Assembly (NCBI GenBank): GCA_958295665.1
Contig: OY282560.1
Span: 188,762,561-188,826,560, forward strand
Reading direction: 5' to 3'
Length of the DNA stretch: 64,000 nt
From: Tipula vernalis
Lineage: Eukaryota; Arthropoda; Insecta; Diptera; Tipulidae
Made by a program: the position numbers and the translations under genes. Under the pieces are notes generated by a model, which was given only the letters and a program-made list of their open reading frames with translations, did not search any database and had not been told where the DNA came from. Position 1 is the stretch's first letter, and every line of letters begins with the position of its first letter. Shown here one piece after another: positions 33,761-47,783 of the stretch.

Positions 33761-36700
33761 TTAATCCATTTCTAATTTTCGCTTCTTCTTACTTATAGGT
33801 TTCCCTTTAAACATTTCATTCTTTCTTTTCTGTGCTTTAATTTTACGATTCTTCACACCAACCTTCCGTTTCATAGCCAATTCCACGTCATTAATTTTCT
33901 CTTGTGCTATAACCTTCTTCCGTTTGGCTCGAGTCACAATTAATTTAGTCTGTATCCGGGATCTAATAATGTTGTAATCATCTTCACCTAAAATTTTTTT
34001 CATTCTGTTTCCTATTTTTACCGCCAATTGGCGTAATTTTGGGTTAATTACTGCATCCTCTTCGGACATTTCACGAACTAGAGGCCCAAGAAGTGTTTGT
34101 GCTAAATTTCTAATTTTAATTTCATCTAAAATTGACAGCAAACCCAAGATCCAATTGAAAGCAGCGGTACGGATTATTATTTGCAAAGGCGCCTTTGCTA
34201 CTTCCGAATTGATTGCAAATCGAACTTTCCGTATCAGCCAGATTAAATTTATTCGATGATTTTCATTTTCATCGATTGATGTCTCTGTTCCATCGGTCAC
34301 AGTGTTCTTTAAAAAGTTTGCGATGTAGAGCAGATTTTTCATTACAGCGTTTGCAGTGTCCTCATTAGTGGCGCTTGGTATCAATTGTGCGGTATGATCT
34401 AGTACTAACGATTTAATGTCAGAAACGGGATTCGTATACAAAAACGTGCGATATTTATTCGATTGTGCTTGAGCCATATTAATCAACACTTTTTGAATGA
34501 ATTCATAATCGGTATTAGCTAAAATCTTTTCTAAAACTTTAATGGCGTTCACTCGAATCCACGCATGATCGTCGTTAAGTAATCGCTGCGAACTATAAGC
34601 CAATTCATCAATAAACTCGTTCATCTTATGATTATCTAAAATTTCGCTACAATTCTCAATAATTTTTATGATCAAATTTTGAATTTGTATAACTTGGTGG
34701 TCGATTTGAGTTTCACTACGGTCATCTTCGGTTTCTTCCGAAGAATTTTCTGCGACAACTTCTTTATTAACCTGCTTTACAAATTTTCCAGCCTCTTCGG
34801 AATTGTTTGCAGCGAGTTTTGTTAGTAATAACGGAAATATATGTTTTACTCGTGGTACAAATTTACTTTGTTCAGCCGATACGAATCGGGTACATAATTG
34901 AGCACCCATTTCACAATGGACCGGTTTATCATCATTTAATAAAAGTACTACAATTTCAAACAATTTATCCAAATCATTTTTATCCAAACGTTGAAGCAGC
35001 GATTCGATTGTATTAGCAGCGAGAGCCCGGCAGTCTGCTTCATCGTCGTTAACCATTCGGGTTCCTATGGATAAAAATAAAAATCCAGATTGTTGCTTTA
35101 ACAAGTGTAAAGGAAGTTTTTTGATGATAGTCGTAAGACAATGAATTGCTGATTGCCTTCCCGTAATTACATCGACCGATAGTTGATTGACGTAAAATTT
35201 TAAAAATGTTTCAACCTTCTTGCCCAAAGAGTAATTCATGAAGTAGCTTAAAAATATTGACCTTGCCTCTTCCCTGCAAAAAAATTAACTTTAACAATAA
35301 GTTTGTAATAAAGGTAACACTTCAACTTACCGAATAGAATTTGATTCAGACAGAATGCTAATTTCCGAGACTTTATCCATAATTTCATGAATCTCAGAAG
35401 TAACTAATTTTTTGGTTAATACCGCCTTTAATAAACTAAATGCGAAACTATGAGACTTATCACTACTGTGCAAATCTTGCTCTGCATGGAGCAACAAAAT
35501 TTTCAGCTGATCCTCCGTTATCGTATAATAATCAACATGCTTGAGTAACGCTACAACCGCTTTAAATACGTTTTTCACTAAATGGTAATTTTCGCTATTT
35601 GTTGACATCCCGACCGTCGCATATTTATGCAAAATGTGGAATATTTTGTTAACCATAGATTCCACGCTCGTTCCCAAATCGGGATACGTTAATTTCAAAT
35701 TCCAAATTGTTGTAAGACATTTCAGGGCATAGGTAGCTACACCTACACTGAAGCTATTTAATGATGAATCAATTAACGATATGAACGGATTTATATATTG
35801 AGTATAGTCAAGACCGTCATTTAAACGACGTTTTAGAATGATGTGCAACATTCCCAGCCCAAATTCAATTAAAATGTGGGCGTTCGCCTGATTGTTAGTT
35901 TTCACAACTGCATTTATGGTACTGCTTGATATTTTCGGAGCTTGCGGTATTATAAAAGTATCCGATTTCTGTATATTTTGAATAGTTTTTGCTTTAAGCT
36001 TGTTCCAATGTGATTTTACAATTTGCAAATCAGGTATACTCGCCGATGTTACTCCATAAACGAAAATTACAAGTGATTCAATTGTAATGTACTTATTTTC
36101 GATGAGACCGGCGGTAATTTTTTTAAATGCCTCATAAATTTTATTGGTAACTTTTTTCGACTGTGATTTTCGTAATTGCTCTTTGAACGGTATCATTATG
36201 TCAAGTAGCGAGACTTCCGAAATATTTTGGGCAACGATATTTAAAATCATATAACTTTTATTTGATGGTTTGGCCTCTGGCGTATTAGCTGCCAATTTTT
36301 CCACCTCCTTTTCAGCAGCGGTTGCTCCAAAAATATCATCCATACAAATATGAAGAATTGTGCCCAAGTTTTTATCGATATCAGTCGGCTTGAAGTCGTT
36401 TTTAAGTGCATCAAGAACATTGTGTAATGTGATCGCGAACACATGACATTGGTAGCCACGAGTCAATAATGATGACAAATGAGTTAGCAACATTCCCAAA
36501 TAAGTGGGGCCAACGCTCACCATAATCTTGCGTAAAATATCACGAGACAACATTCGTATTGATTTCAATCGCGATTTTAAAAAGGTTCCGACTTTTAGGA
36601 ATATCCCAGGTAAATTCGTATCTAGAGCACCGTGAGGTAATTTTTGAAGAAGCTTGACAATCGCTAGTGCAATTGGCACTTTCAATGTATGCTCATCTTC

Positions 36701-39700
36701 TACCTCTTTCGTTTTGTGCCCTTTATTTAATTTATGTGACGCTTCATGCACCGATAATTTTGAAATGGAATTATTTAACATTGGTATGATATTATTCGTT
36801 AGGGTAGATATCAACTTTTTAGCAGCGGCTGGTGTTAGTTTATCGATAATTTGGTATTTGTTACTTTCGAAAGGCATATCACTATTCTCTTCTCTAACCA
36901 CCTCTTCGATTTCATCTAGGACATTTTCCAAATCATTAACGGCATTGTCTTCTTCTGATTCTTGAATTTTCTTAATTTCATGTTTTGGTTTTTCCATTTT
37001 TTCTCTTACCACGACAGGAATGCCACTTGCCTTAGAAAGATCAAAATGGAACGAGTCTAGAATCCCCATAACAATTCGCACTATCTGTTTTTGATACTCA
37101 AAATTACTTTTTAATTTGTTTAAATAAAATCTTAAAATCAATTCATATTGATACCAAGGCAGTAGTCTACACACAGTACCGATAGTTTGGATCGAAGCAT
37201 CTATCACACCATGCTTTTTCAAATAAGCTTCTTTACATACATAGCTAGATGCAATTGGCAAAATAAATTGAGTTAAAGTTCTAGAACAAGGTGGCTTTTC
37301 ACAAGTATTGGCGATTTCACAAAACTTGATTAGTGCCCTGCCCTGCCGATGACTTTGAAGATGAGTTATGTTATCGAAAAAATCCACCTCGCGATCTGCT
37401 TTATTGGTCAATGGATGAAGGTCGGACAAGACCTGATGACATTTTGGAAACTCTCGTACTAATTCGCCAAGTAGAAGGATTCCTTCGGTACGAACTACAC
37501 TGTTTCTATCGGTAATCGAATTTCTTACTAAATTCAGTAGAACTGTTCCAATCAAATATTCAATTTCCAGTTTATCGATTTCAGTATACTTGCTCACGGT
37601 AGCTAGCACTGCAAGTTTTAAATGATAAGCTGAACTGTCCCGCATCGCCAAATCATTATCGTGCTTCAGAATATAAAAGCAATGATAAATAATTACGAGA
37701 CATGCATTTATTGAGAGATCGCCGGATTTAGTTAATTCCCCAATTGTTCTAAATGTACTGAGTCGAACTTCGTGGTCTGGTTGATCGGCCCATCGCTTAC
37801 TTAGGGCATTCAATCCGCTAACAATTTCTGCGATGCGCTCATTATCTTTTGTCATATCTTTTATAATTTCGCATAGCACACTTCTTGTCGGCCATTCATT
37901 TAGTTGTAGGAATAACGGAATTAGAATTCGAAAATACTTCATCGGTGTGTCGACTTTAACCAGTAAATTTGATATAGTTTTTAACGTTTGTGCCACGACA
38001 TCTTCTTTAATAGTACGTAATTTCAATTGTTTTATCATAGCCGGGAGGATTAATGACAATAATTTGTCACAAAATTTCGGATCAATATCGAGTTTTGTCA
38101 ACCTAGATAGTACGTTCAAATCGCTTTGGACGAGTTGCGGTCGGCCCGACTTTGATAAATTTGTCTCCATTTTATTTAGAATATCCGATATAAATGGTGT
38201 TAATAATTCGGAATTGCTTTGCAGTAAATTGTCGATGATCTCCATTATTGTGCGATTTACAACCCGACTAGCATTCGGGTTTTGAAGCAACTTAATCAAA
38301 AAATGCGTTGGTGTGAAATTTTCGTCGTTTTTAAACTGCTTGAATAGAAGAGCTTGATGACTATCACTTTTACCAAACTCGATAAACAATTTCAGTAATT
38401 GCGTTGGCGTGTGAATCGAGTCGGAAGGCAGCTTTGCTAAATTAGGCCACACAAAAATTTCAAACATCACATCAAACTGCTTGTCCGTCCAGTTATACTC
38501 ATCGAATTGATCAAAAACCGAAATGAGTGACGACATCACTACATTTCGTAGACTTTTCAGTGCTGTAATTACGACCGGTTTCACCTCATCTTGCCTATCC
38601 AATACAAGCTGTAATTTTTTGCCAACGACAAAGATTACATGTATCATGAATTTAATGAAATTGTCATTCATAATACCGGCGTAATTTGTTCGCACTGTGT
38701 CAACGAACGTTAGAATGGATTGAATTTTTTTTGGATTTAAGTAGTTTTCGAGGTTGATGGTATCTGATTCGTATTCATCGTTATCGAGATTTAAAAAGAA
38801 ATCGTATTTCTTTAGGTGCAGTTTGACAAATTTTAATATTTCTTGTTCGTTGCAATTTGACGAGAGGCACCGAAATATTAAGGATTTTCTTAAGTTTCCT
38901 GAAAGAAAAAAATATTGCGAATTAAAGTAAATCGTTCTCGGACATAGTGACTGAATATGCTTACCAGTATTTTTGTTTGAATGCATCTTCATCCCAAGTT
39001 TACTCAGTAATATTTTCATGAGTACGGAAACTAATTTCTCCCTCTCTTGGACATTTTCATCAATTTTTAACGCAACCACTTCATTTTTAAACGTTTTCTC
39101 TTCGATAATATTATACAAATTTTCTTTATACAACTGTAACGATTTAATTTTATATTTCATCATACAATCGAGCGCCAATTTCTGTACTTCAAAATTAGCA
39201 TGAGATAATAAGTCGTAAATTATATCGTGTAAAATGTCTTGTTTATAAATCCCTTTAATATTCGCCATTTTCGAAAAAATTCTCAAATAATTTATCAGCG
39301 TTCGTTGCACGGCATTCGACTTTCTATATTCATTGCGATCCGGTTTGGTTTCGTCGATGGTATTCGAAATATTTTGGGTCATTTGCAGTTCCTTGTTTGT
39401 AGCTCGATATTCTTCGTCTATAAATTTCAGGAATATCGGAATTAATTCACGATTCTTAGTTTCGGATAGTTGTCCACATTCTGCGATGCAGTTTAGCAAT
39501 AAACAACGGAAATTAACAAAATCAAGTTTATCTTTGAGTTCGTATGAACTATAAAAATATTCCTCGATGAGTTCGTTATTGGACTCGAGCGATAGAACTT
39601 GATTGTTTTGCTCAATGGCACCCTGTGTAATTGCATTATTGCAGAATGTGAAACTGGATTCTAAAATGGGCCAAAACTGCTGGGCATTTATATGCTCACT

Positions 39701-41955
39701 ATAGTTAGCAATTATTTTAGAAATCGGTTCCCATAATAGCTTAAAATTGACGTATAAAAGCCCGAATAGATAACGTAAAGGATCGAGATTAATTTTGGTA
39801 TCTTGCAATGAGTTTTTATAGTACTCAGTGTCACATGAAAATGTGGTCAAAATCTGAAAAGAAAATAAGAATTAAGATAAAAATCCAAATTAATTTATTT
39901 TATACGATTACCTGTATTTGGTGCCGGTAGTTATGAATATCGGATTTTGTGTTTTCGATTTTGAATATAAATCCATACAAATCATTAAAATGCATCAAGA
40001 TGTGTGCAGTTAATAAACGAATTTCATGATAAGGCGATGATAAATTTTTTGAGATTTTAGCTTGAAGTTTTTCGAACAAAGCCACTTCTTTGTTTTGTAC
40101 GTGATGAGTTACCAATAGGTCTATAATTCGAAGAGCCTGGATATAATTATAATCATCTGCATAAGTAATTAGCGCATCGATAAAATTTTCAATATCGAGC
40201 GTTTCATCAAAATGGACCAAAGCTTCAACGACAATAGACATTAAAAATATATTTCGTCTATTATCCATTACATCAGCACCAATTTTGAGTAACTCCATAA
40301 TCGCTTTTAAATTTTTATGTAATCCTTGCAGAACTATTTTTTTGTTAAGACTTTCGATATGTGTAGAACATATAACGGACGCAAAGAAATTTCCTAAATT
40401 TTGCTTGAAGTCTTGAACAAAATGCTCAATCCTTTGCAAACATTTAGAGTCAAATTTATGTTTTATCGAATAAATTTTCCAATTTTCCAGTCCAACCCCG
40501 CTCCAGCACGGTGGTGATTTCTTTATAATTATAGTGCAGAGAAAATGTAGACATGAATCACTATAATGCGAATTGAAATATTTTAAAAATTCGGGTAAAA
40601 TTTGTAATTCAAATTGCGAATAATTCACCATGCTTAACACAAACGATTCAAAAACAGTATTGTAATCGATTGATAAGATTTGGCGGCAAAGTGTGGTCGA
40701 TTCATACTGCTCGATTTCAATGCATTCGGATAATAGTATTCCGGCTACAATATTTGACATAGTTAGGGACAGCTTTTCTGATATGTTCAGTTTTACTAGC
40801 GACAAAATACGATTTACTAACTCCGATGGTTTAGTTACATTAATTCCGCTGTTGTAACTAACAATTTGACCTACACATTGTAATAAAGAGTCAATTGAGT
40901 TCTCAATTTGATTATTCTCACCCTTGATGAGTTCGACCTCTAAATTCTCTATGCATTTCAATAATGAGCTCCAGAATATAGCATTATTTTCGCGAGTAAT
41001 ATTTGCATTGATATTATCTATAGTCACCGTAAGTATTTCTTGTAGTAAATTGTTGTACTGGATTAAACTTTCGTTGCGGAAGCATTCAAAAATCTGTATC
41101 AAAAATTGTTCGGCACAATTATGAAATCGACCATTTACACCACGTACAATTTCGTAGAATAGATTACCGCATCCTGTGATGCCATCGCAATTGGAATTAA
41201 TTGTTTTTAGAATATTAGCGATTAGCGCTTCCTTATCACGTATATCTCGTGCCACAAATGAGAAGCATTCGGCGGCAAAATTTGTTATCTCTATTTTGTT
41301 AGAGTCGCTTAACAGTGGCAGAATTAGTTTGAATACCATTGAAATTTCTTTTTTCAAGAACGGTTTAAGTATCTTGAAGAGATAGGCAAGACAGATAAGG
41401 GTCCATTCGATTTGTTCTGGATCATTGGTATTGAGTAAATTAATTAGCACGACCAAAAATCTTTTGAAATACGGGTAGAATTCCTCGCGTAGATCTTTTG
41501 CTAGAGCAACAACGAACCTAAAAAATAAACGATATGATGAATACTACATTTTTAATATTAGACATCTAGATACGCACTCTAGCAAGGGCTGTAACGATAG
41601 CTTTGTTGACTTCTCCAAACATTTTTCTAAATGATCGATTACAAAATCTTTTTTATGTACTAGCTGAGCCAAAGTAACAATACGCCCAGTAGCCTTTAGG
41701 AATGAACCAAACTCCTCAGTTAAATTCAAACCAAACCATTTCTCGTACGTACTATAGAATTGAGTCTCGGTGTCATCATCGCGCTCTTCATTTGGATGGG
41801 CAACGTGATAAAGCGCTTGTTTTCTTATATCGATTTCAGATAATCGATCCGAAAACGATTTAAACTAAAACAAGATTTAAAATGTTTAGTAATTTGTTTT
41901 TCAATTAATTGATTAAACTTACTTTGAAAATGTTTTTTGGTTTTGCGATTTTCAT
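33761..41955 (-). CDS. UTP20: UTP20/DRIM homologue, small-subunit processome component, about 2,631 aa
   Basis: Six minus-strand exons are 41,955-41,923, 41,864-41,578, 41,517-39,912, 39,853-38,965, 38,898-35,331 and 35,273-33,761. All have GT/AG borders, and together they give 2,632 codons including the stop; human UTP20 is about 2,785 residues. The N-terminus has AKDLREEFYPYFKRFL and EQIEWTLICLAYLFKIL, a UTP20 hallmark. The DRIM region has LGELVREFPKC ... REVDFFDNITHLQSHRQGRAL. The chain is made of HEAT-like helical repeats. The C-terminus is strongly basic (MKRKVGVKNRKIKAQKRK, ISKKKRK), fitting nucleolar targeting. In yeast and human cells the protein is part of the U3 snoRNP processome that matures 18S rRNA. 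The fourth intron (38,964-38,899) is 66 bp, a multiple of three, and has no stop. Confidence 0.93.
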
Positions 41956-42260
41956 TGTAGACGACACAAACGCACATGTTATAATAAAAATAAAAATGAC
42001 AATTGAAATGTCAAAAAAATATCGTGTGTACTAAAAATAAATCCAAATACATAACAACTTTGTTTCACTACGCTTATACCAGGGGTTGAGTCATCTAATA
42101 TTTAATACTGGGTCAACTTGGAGTTATCTATTTTAGCGTTTATTCACTATATCAACAAATTGTCCGTACAGCACTCGGTTAAGAAAACATTGATAAAAAA
42201 AACCTTGTTGAAAATGAGTTGAGGAAATTCCGCTTAATAATTTTCTCTTCAAATAAATTT

Positions 42261-42955
42261 CACCTGAAAATAATAATAATCAGGATATAAATTAATTTAC
42301 TTTCACGTTTGATATGATTTACTTTTTAAACCGCCTAAAACGATGTCAAATAATTGTCCGTACACACAAAGAAGTTGAGGGAATTAGGTAAAAAAGTTAG
42401 GTGTATTATTTTGTGTTGTTACCTATTCATGCAACATTTTACAACCTTCTTTTCATTGAGAAAGCCAACTTCCGAGTCATTTCGGGAGGAATTTTTGACC
42501 CATTCCTCCACAATGACCCGTTTTAATTGTTCCTTACCGCTAATTTGGTGTTCACGAATCTTTCGCTCCCAATAATGGCATAAATTATCAATGGGGTTGA
42601 GATCTAGTGGCTGGGGAGGATGAGGAAATGTTGACTTTACATTATACAATAACCATTCCTTGATCAGCTTTGACGAATGCTTCCGGTCATTGCCATGTAC
42701 GGAGCGAAAATCTTGCCCATGTCCTATTTTCTCAGCACTTATTAACAAATTATCCTTCAAAATATCCAAATAATTAAAAGGGTTCATTATGGTTTCAATG
42801 AAGGTCAAATATCTACACCCCTTCAGCTAAAAGCTCCCCAAACCATTATACTTCCGTCACCATGTTTTACTCAAGTTCAGGATGTTTAAATAGTAAATCA
42901 TATCAAACGTAAAAGTAAATTAATTTGCATCATGATAATTATTATTTTCAGGTTG
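42261..42955 (-). pseudogene. Tc1-like transposon remnant
   Basis: Minus-strand reading from about 42,880 gives KHGDGSIMVWGAFS, then NPFNYLDILKDNLLISAEKI and NDRKHSSKLIKEWL. It ends with PQPLDLNPIDNL and QLKRVIVEEW, the C-terminal half of a Tc1 transposase. The Glu of the usual LNPIENL block is Asp, and the N-terminal half is missing. Inverted repeats of about 70 bp flank it (42,261-42,330 and 42,886-42,955; both contain AAATTAATTTACTTT and CGTTTGATATGATTTACT). TTGTCCGTACA words nearby (42,167 and 42,353) resemble Tc1 ends. Not functional. Confidence 0.75.
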
Positions 42956-43159
42956 TTAAATGTAATTTGGGTTAAAAAACATAAAAACTGAATGGTTTAC
43001 ACAGTAAAGAATGGTTTACAACAGTATTTCTTTGATTTGCAATTGTTTTCTTTTATCAATTTTTCTTTATTGAGGGATGTACACACGATTTTTCGAGATT
43101 GTGTATGAGAAATTTTTACTTGGAGTGTTGGACGATTTGTTTTGGCAAAAGATTGATAC

Positions 43160-43405
43160 TTAAGAGTTCAGTAGGCTGCGCATCCGTCTATCGGTGGTCG
43201 GTCTCCCACGAGGCTCTACTTTAGTTGGTCCAAGGTCTATTTAGTGGTAGGATTTTGCGAAAGAATAATGTGCGCAAGCCATTTTGGCCTTGATGATTTT
43301 ATGAATTCGATGATGTCAACTCTATCGAGATCGTCGTTTGTGATCTCTTGATTCATTCCCATTCTGTACGTGGCTCGCTCTTTGATGAGACCGAACATTA
43401 TTCTA
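43160..43405 (-). pseudogene. non-LTR retrotransposon C-terminal remnant
   Basis: The minus strand reads MFGLIKERATYRMGMNQEI, then FIKSSRPKWLAHIIL and SLVGDRPPIDG. The RRLRWLGHV-type and GRPxxRW-type blocks at the end of RTE/Jockey-like reverse transcriptases are recognisable but decayed. It has stops and no upstream domains. Confidence 0.5.
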
Positions 43406-45698
43406 ATGATAACTGAACGCGCAAGTTATAGCAATTTTCTGGATGTTTTATGTTGTCATTGTCAGGGTTCAAGGCAATAAATGCCAATAAAGTTATATTT
43501 TTATTTGTTTGAAGGGTGACATGCCAAAGGCCAAAATGCATCACTATTTTTGAAGTTCGATAGGCTTTATATCTTTTTTTTTCAATTATAAAATTGTACA
43601 TTAATTCGTTTCCTCAATTACGCTTTATGTATTGCGATCTTGGTCTATTTGCAATAAAAAAAACTTAATTAAATAAGCGAAATAGTGTACAATTTTATTC
43701 TTGAACAAAGAGACACAAGGCCTATTGAACATTGAAAGTAGTAATAGTAGAACTTAACATCCTAGGTGACAAACAAAACGAAACGATTACAAAATTTATA
43801 ATGAATTATTATTTTTTAAAAACCATTAAAAAAATGTATAAAAACTGAAGTGTTCAATCGACAATACTAGGAACAAATTACCTGGAATTTCATCTGTAAG
43901 TTTTGTTGTTTATATATGTATAACGAAATTAAAATTATGATGTGAATGTTGTAATTTGTGACAAAAAAACGTGCATTTTTAATTTAAAATTATGTATTAG
44001 ATATTTACTAACAACAAATTTTGTTGCTGTTGTAATTATTACGATTTGTTTATCGGTTGTTATGATTCTTTTAGCAATTGTTTTTACCAGACCCTTAATG
44101 TGGATTTCGATTGACCAAATTGAATTGCACTCAGTGCAAAAAGAGTAATTTTTTACCCTGGAAATATTCGATTGACCAAAAAAAATTGCACTGACAGCTA
44201 CACCAATGCAATTTCGACTACTCCAGTTTTTTTGGTAGTTTTACCCCTCTTTTTACAAATGCCCCTCCAGACCAGGTGTATCATAAACGTACGGTTTACG
44301 AAGACTTTGCTATACTAAGGTGTTCGTAAACGTTACAATAAAACAGTACGAATATAGTATGTACGTAATGTGTACTTTTGTCACATGAGAAGTGAAACAA
44401 ATTTGCGAAGACTTGTGTATGTATTAGTATGTATAAAAGTGTTCATAACGTGTACGCTTAAACGTAATGTTTACGAACTGCTTAAGCGTAACATTGACGA
44501 ACGGTTTAGTGCGAATTGCCCCATTTAATTAGAATAAAACAATTTTTTTAAATCAATCTTTTCTTTTATTAGTATTTTTCTTCAAATAAGCCGCAACACA
44601 AGACACAACGTGCCAAATTTGTTAATTAATCTTTTTCTGAAATGAAATAAAATGTTTCAATCATAGATGAAGTACTTCGAGTATTACTTAAATACCTTTC
44701 AAAATATTCATTATAATGATTTTTATATGATATTATGGATATAGGCTGCTCTTGAATGCCACGAAAAACTAACAATAATTATCAGAAGTTTTTATATTTT
44801 CACAATACGACAACTTTTATTTAATTTGTACAAAAAAAATTGAAAATAAAACAAAGCCGCAAGATATATAATTGACAGCACTGTGTATAGAGAATGTAAA
44901 TGTAGTAATGTGTTGTAATAAGAACCTTTCGTAAACTGTTCGTAAGCGAAATACTTTTGATGTATACATTTTTGCGCCGGGAGAGGCACTAAACAGTACT
45001 GTCATTTTCGATTTGACTTGTTGTTTTAATATGGTTTGACAGATGACAGAACGCAATTCGGTGTTTATGTTGAGAGAAATGTTAAGAAATTGAGGTTACA
45101 CTTTCAAAGTGGGGTAAAAAATCAATCGAAAACGATATTATAAAAGTGAAAAATAATGTCTTTTGTTTAGATATTACGCGTTTTTAGAAAAGTTATTTTT
45201 AATAATAAAATTTATTTTATTAAAAAAGTTGAATTTAAAAATAATTGTATGTGTATTTGCAACTAAAATAAAATTATTTTTTAAGCTTTTAATAGATTGG
45301 ATACTAAACAACTTTATTGCAATTTTTTGTGTTAAGGAAAACCAATTCAACGTTAAAATATTGTTCATATTATTCAAGTAGTGCAGAAACAATTTTTATT
45401 TTAATTATTACAGACATTTTTATCAAATATTGTATAATAAAAATTTTAGGTAAACCGGTAATTTTTTTGTGAATATCGAGCCCAAAATAAAACCTTGAGC
45501 CGTTTGAGTTTTTTCTGGGGTTCATTTTTATTAAAATTAAGTTATTTTGAAACATTTTACGTTAGTTTCATATAAACTGCTTGATTTCTTTACAATCAAA
45601 AAAATCTGACATATTTTAGCTGTCAAATAATCGATCAATACCTCTCATTTTTTTTCTACTAGAAATATGCATTTATTTTCGCATTTTTTATGCACTCT
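43406..45698. other. intergenic DNA, no gene recognised
   Basis: Short frames here (such as 43,942-44,148, hydrophobic) have no family resemblance. TTCGATTGACCAAA is repeated about 60 bp apart at 44,108 and 44,168. At 44,285-44,520 words of the form GTTTACGAA/CGTAAACG recur many times in both orientations, like the left end of the 15,281 element, but I see no defined element. Confidence 0.4.
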
Positions 45699-45868
45699 GG
45701 GGTGAGATGTTGTAACCATCACGTTTTTCGCTTCGATGCATTTTCGATAGAATAACGGTATTTTAGAAGTAAATTGTTTTAAAATTTTATATTTTTAACA
45801 AAGCAGTACAGTTATTCTATCGAAAATGCATCGAAGCGAAAAACGTGATGGTTACAACATCTCACCCC
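45699..45868. repeat. perfect 58-bp inverted repeat with 54-bp loop
   Basis: The left arm 45,699-45,756 starts GGGGTGAGATGTTGTAACCA and the right arm 45,811-45,868 is its exact reverse complement, with no mismatch over 58 bp. The loop is AT-rich. It could be a young foldback element or a hairpin-RNA source. No clear target duplication is seen. Confidence 0.9.
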
Positions 45869-47783
45869 TAGTTCTTATTTTCTAGTCTATATCATTAAAC
45901 TCTTTGAAACGCGTATATACGGGAATAACTTTTGTACTAACATGTATCCATTCACGCATTAGATTTAGTACACATACACAAACATATATTATATTTGTTT
46001 ATTCTAATTGGAATTTCATGTTTTCACTACAACTTACAACAACACATCAAAAGAACACAACAGATAACAGGCAGGCACAGTAGAGTTTGATTTCTCAGTT
46101 TTTTCAGTCATTCATTACAGAACGGAGTCGTATCGTGGTTTGTTTTTTTTGTGACGTGGATTCATTCGGGGTGTTCAAGTTATCAATCATTTTTTTTATT
46201 TACTATTTAATCTAAAGTTTAATGTAAGTATCATTGTTTATTGCAAATAGTTTTGCAGAATATTTTAGTTTTTTAACGTAATATATGTAGTAGTGTTGTG
46301 TGAACAAAAAAAGGAGTCGGTACATTTTGCCCTTAACAAATTAGAGAAAACTAAAAAATTCTAAGATTTGGAGAGATTTACGCTTCGTCTAATATCGATC
46401 AAAAAGCTTACTGTTATTTTTATATTTACTTTAACATACGGTTTACCAATATTCTTTTAATATTATTTTATTATCTAATTAACAGTAGTTGTGTGGTGTA
46501 GGTTACAGTTAAAGACTAAAATTATTCTATGACCCTTGATATCGGATAAAAAAAAGGTGCCACATGAATTATTATCATTGTAATGACGTGATTATCAAAA
46601 AGCTCTAGTCATTTAAAATTATTATATAATTTTTTGAATGAAATATTGAAAAGTCGTACGCTATAAATTTTTCGTAACAACACACTCTACGTAACGTAAA
46701 TGCTTACACATAGGACTTAGTTAAGTTAAGGAAATATGTATGTACACATACCGCGCTTTGTGTTCAAATTAAACCCGTTTTAGTTTAATTACTATATGTA
46801 TAGTGTGAGCGGTTGACCCTAAATTAGCTTTGACTTTCGAGTCAGTATAATTTTTCTGAAATTTTTTTAAAACTAAAATGGCGAAATGCTACAACCGCGG
46901 GACATAATTGAATCCAGTAATCGGTGCCCAACCAAATAATATAATGAGTATATAGAAATAATTTGGAAAATAAATAAAAGCCAAGCAGATTTGTCTTGTT
47001 TATGTAATTGTCACGAAGTTTTATAAAACAATAATATGTATGTTTGTTTTGTTATGTTAAACACCTGTCGCTGCCCGCTCTGTTGTAATGAGCCCATGCT
47101 CTAAATAGAGTGGATACGCTTATACCAATTTATAAGATTAAATCAATAAAATAAAATTAAAAGCGCTCTTACCGACTACCTAGACTGATATTGTAATTAA
47201 AATTAGATTATACAACGGAATTGGGTGGGAATTGAAATCTAAGTAGTGCTACGTAGTACTGCAGTAATGTTTTTCTTCGCGTTTATTTATGTTTATATCT
47301 TAATAAATTTACTATTAATTAAAATTTTTTGAAATGAATAAGCTTACTACCGATACTAGTAATAAGCCCAGTTTATACATCTGCTGAACGTGGAATCTTG
47401 TTGAATTTACTACATACATAGTTTGTTTCACAGCGAAAACCACTATGAACAGAAATCAGTGGTAGGTATAAAAGCTAAATCTTGTTCATGTTCACAGTTG
47501 CATTTTCACTTTCAAAAGTAATTTGCAAGAGAAACTGCACTTAGTTCAAATGAAAATCACAAAAAAATAATTACTTGGAGAAATCAGGCACGAATAAATC
47601 AATAAATAAACAAAAACGGTATGTTCACGACTTGTTTAATCTCCCATGCTGTTTGTTATTCGACAATGAACAAACATCAACACAGTGAAATCTTTATTCA
47701 CCACTATTAAGCTGTTCACGTTTACTGTCGCCTTTACACTTCCTGTGAACCGTGGTAAATCACCGTGGTGTTCACATAAAGGG
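45869..47783. other. AT-rich region, possible 5' exon within
   Basis: No coding gene. At 46,095-46,223 the sequence has TCAGTT/TCAGTCATTC, which match the arthropod initiator TCAGT. It then runs GC-richer to AAGTTTAAT followed by GTAAGTATC, a strong splice donor at 46,224. This could be a non-coding first exon, for example of the isocitrate dehydrogenase gene downstream; that is only inference. Confidence 0.3.

Noticed and set aside
38899..38964. UTP20 region read as uninterrupted coding sequence
   Set aside because: Although open, it has clear GT/AG borders, a pyrimidine tract and unconserved sequence, so I treat it as an intron and report possible retention separately.
43942..44148. 68-codon hydrophobic frame, possible membrane peptide
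   Set aside because: AT-rich DNA readily gives Ile/Leu/Val-rich frames; nothing else supports it.
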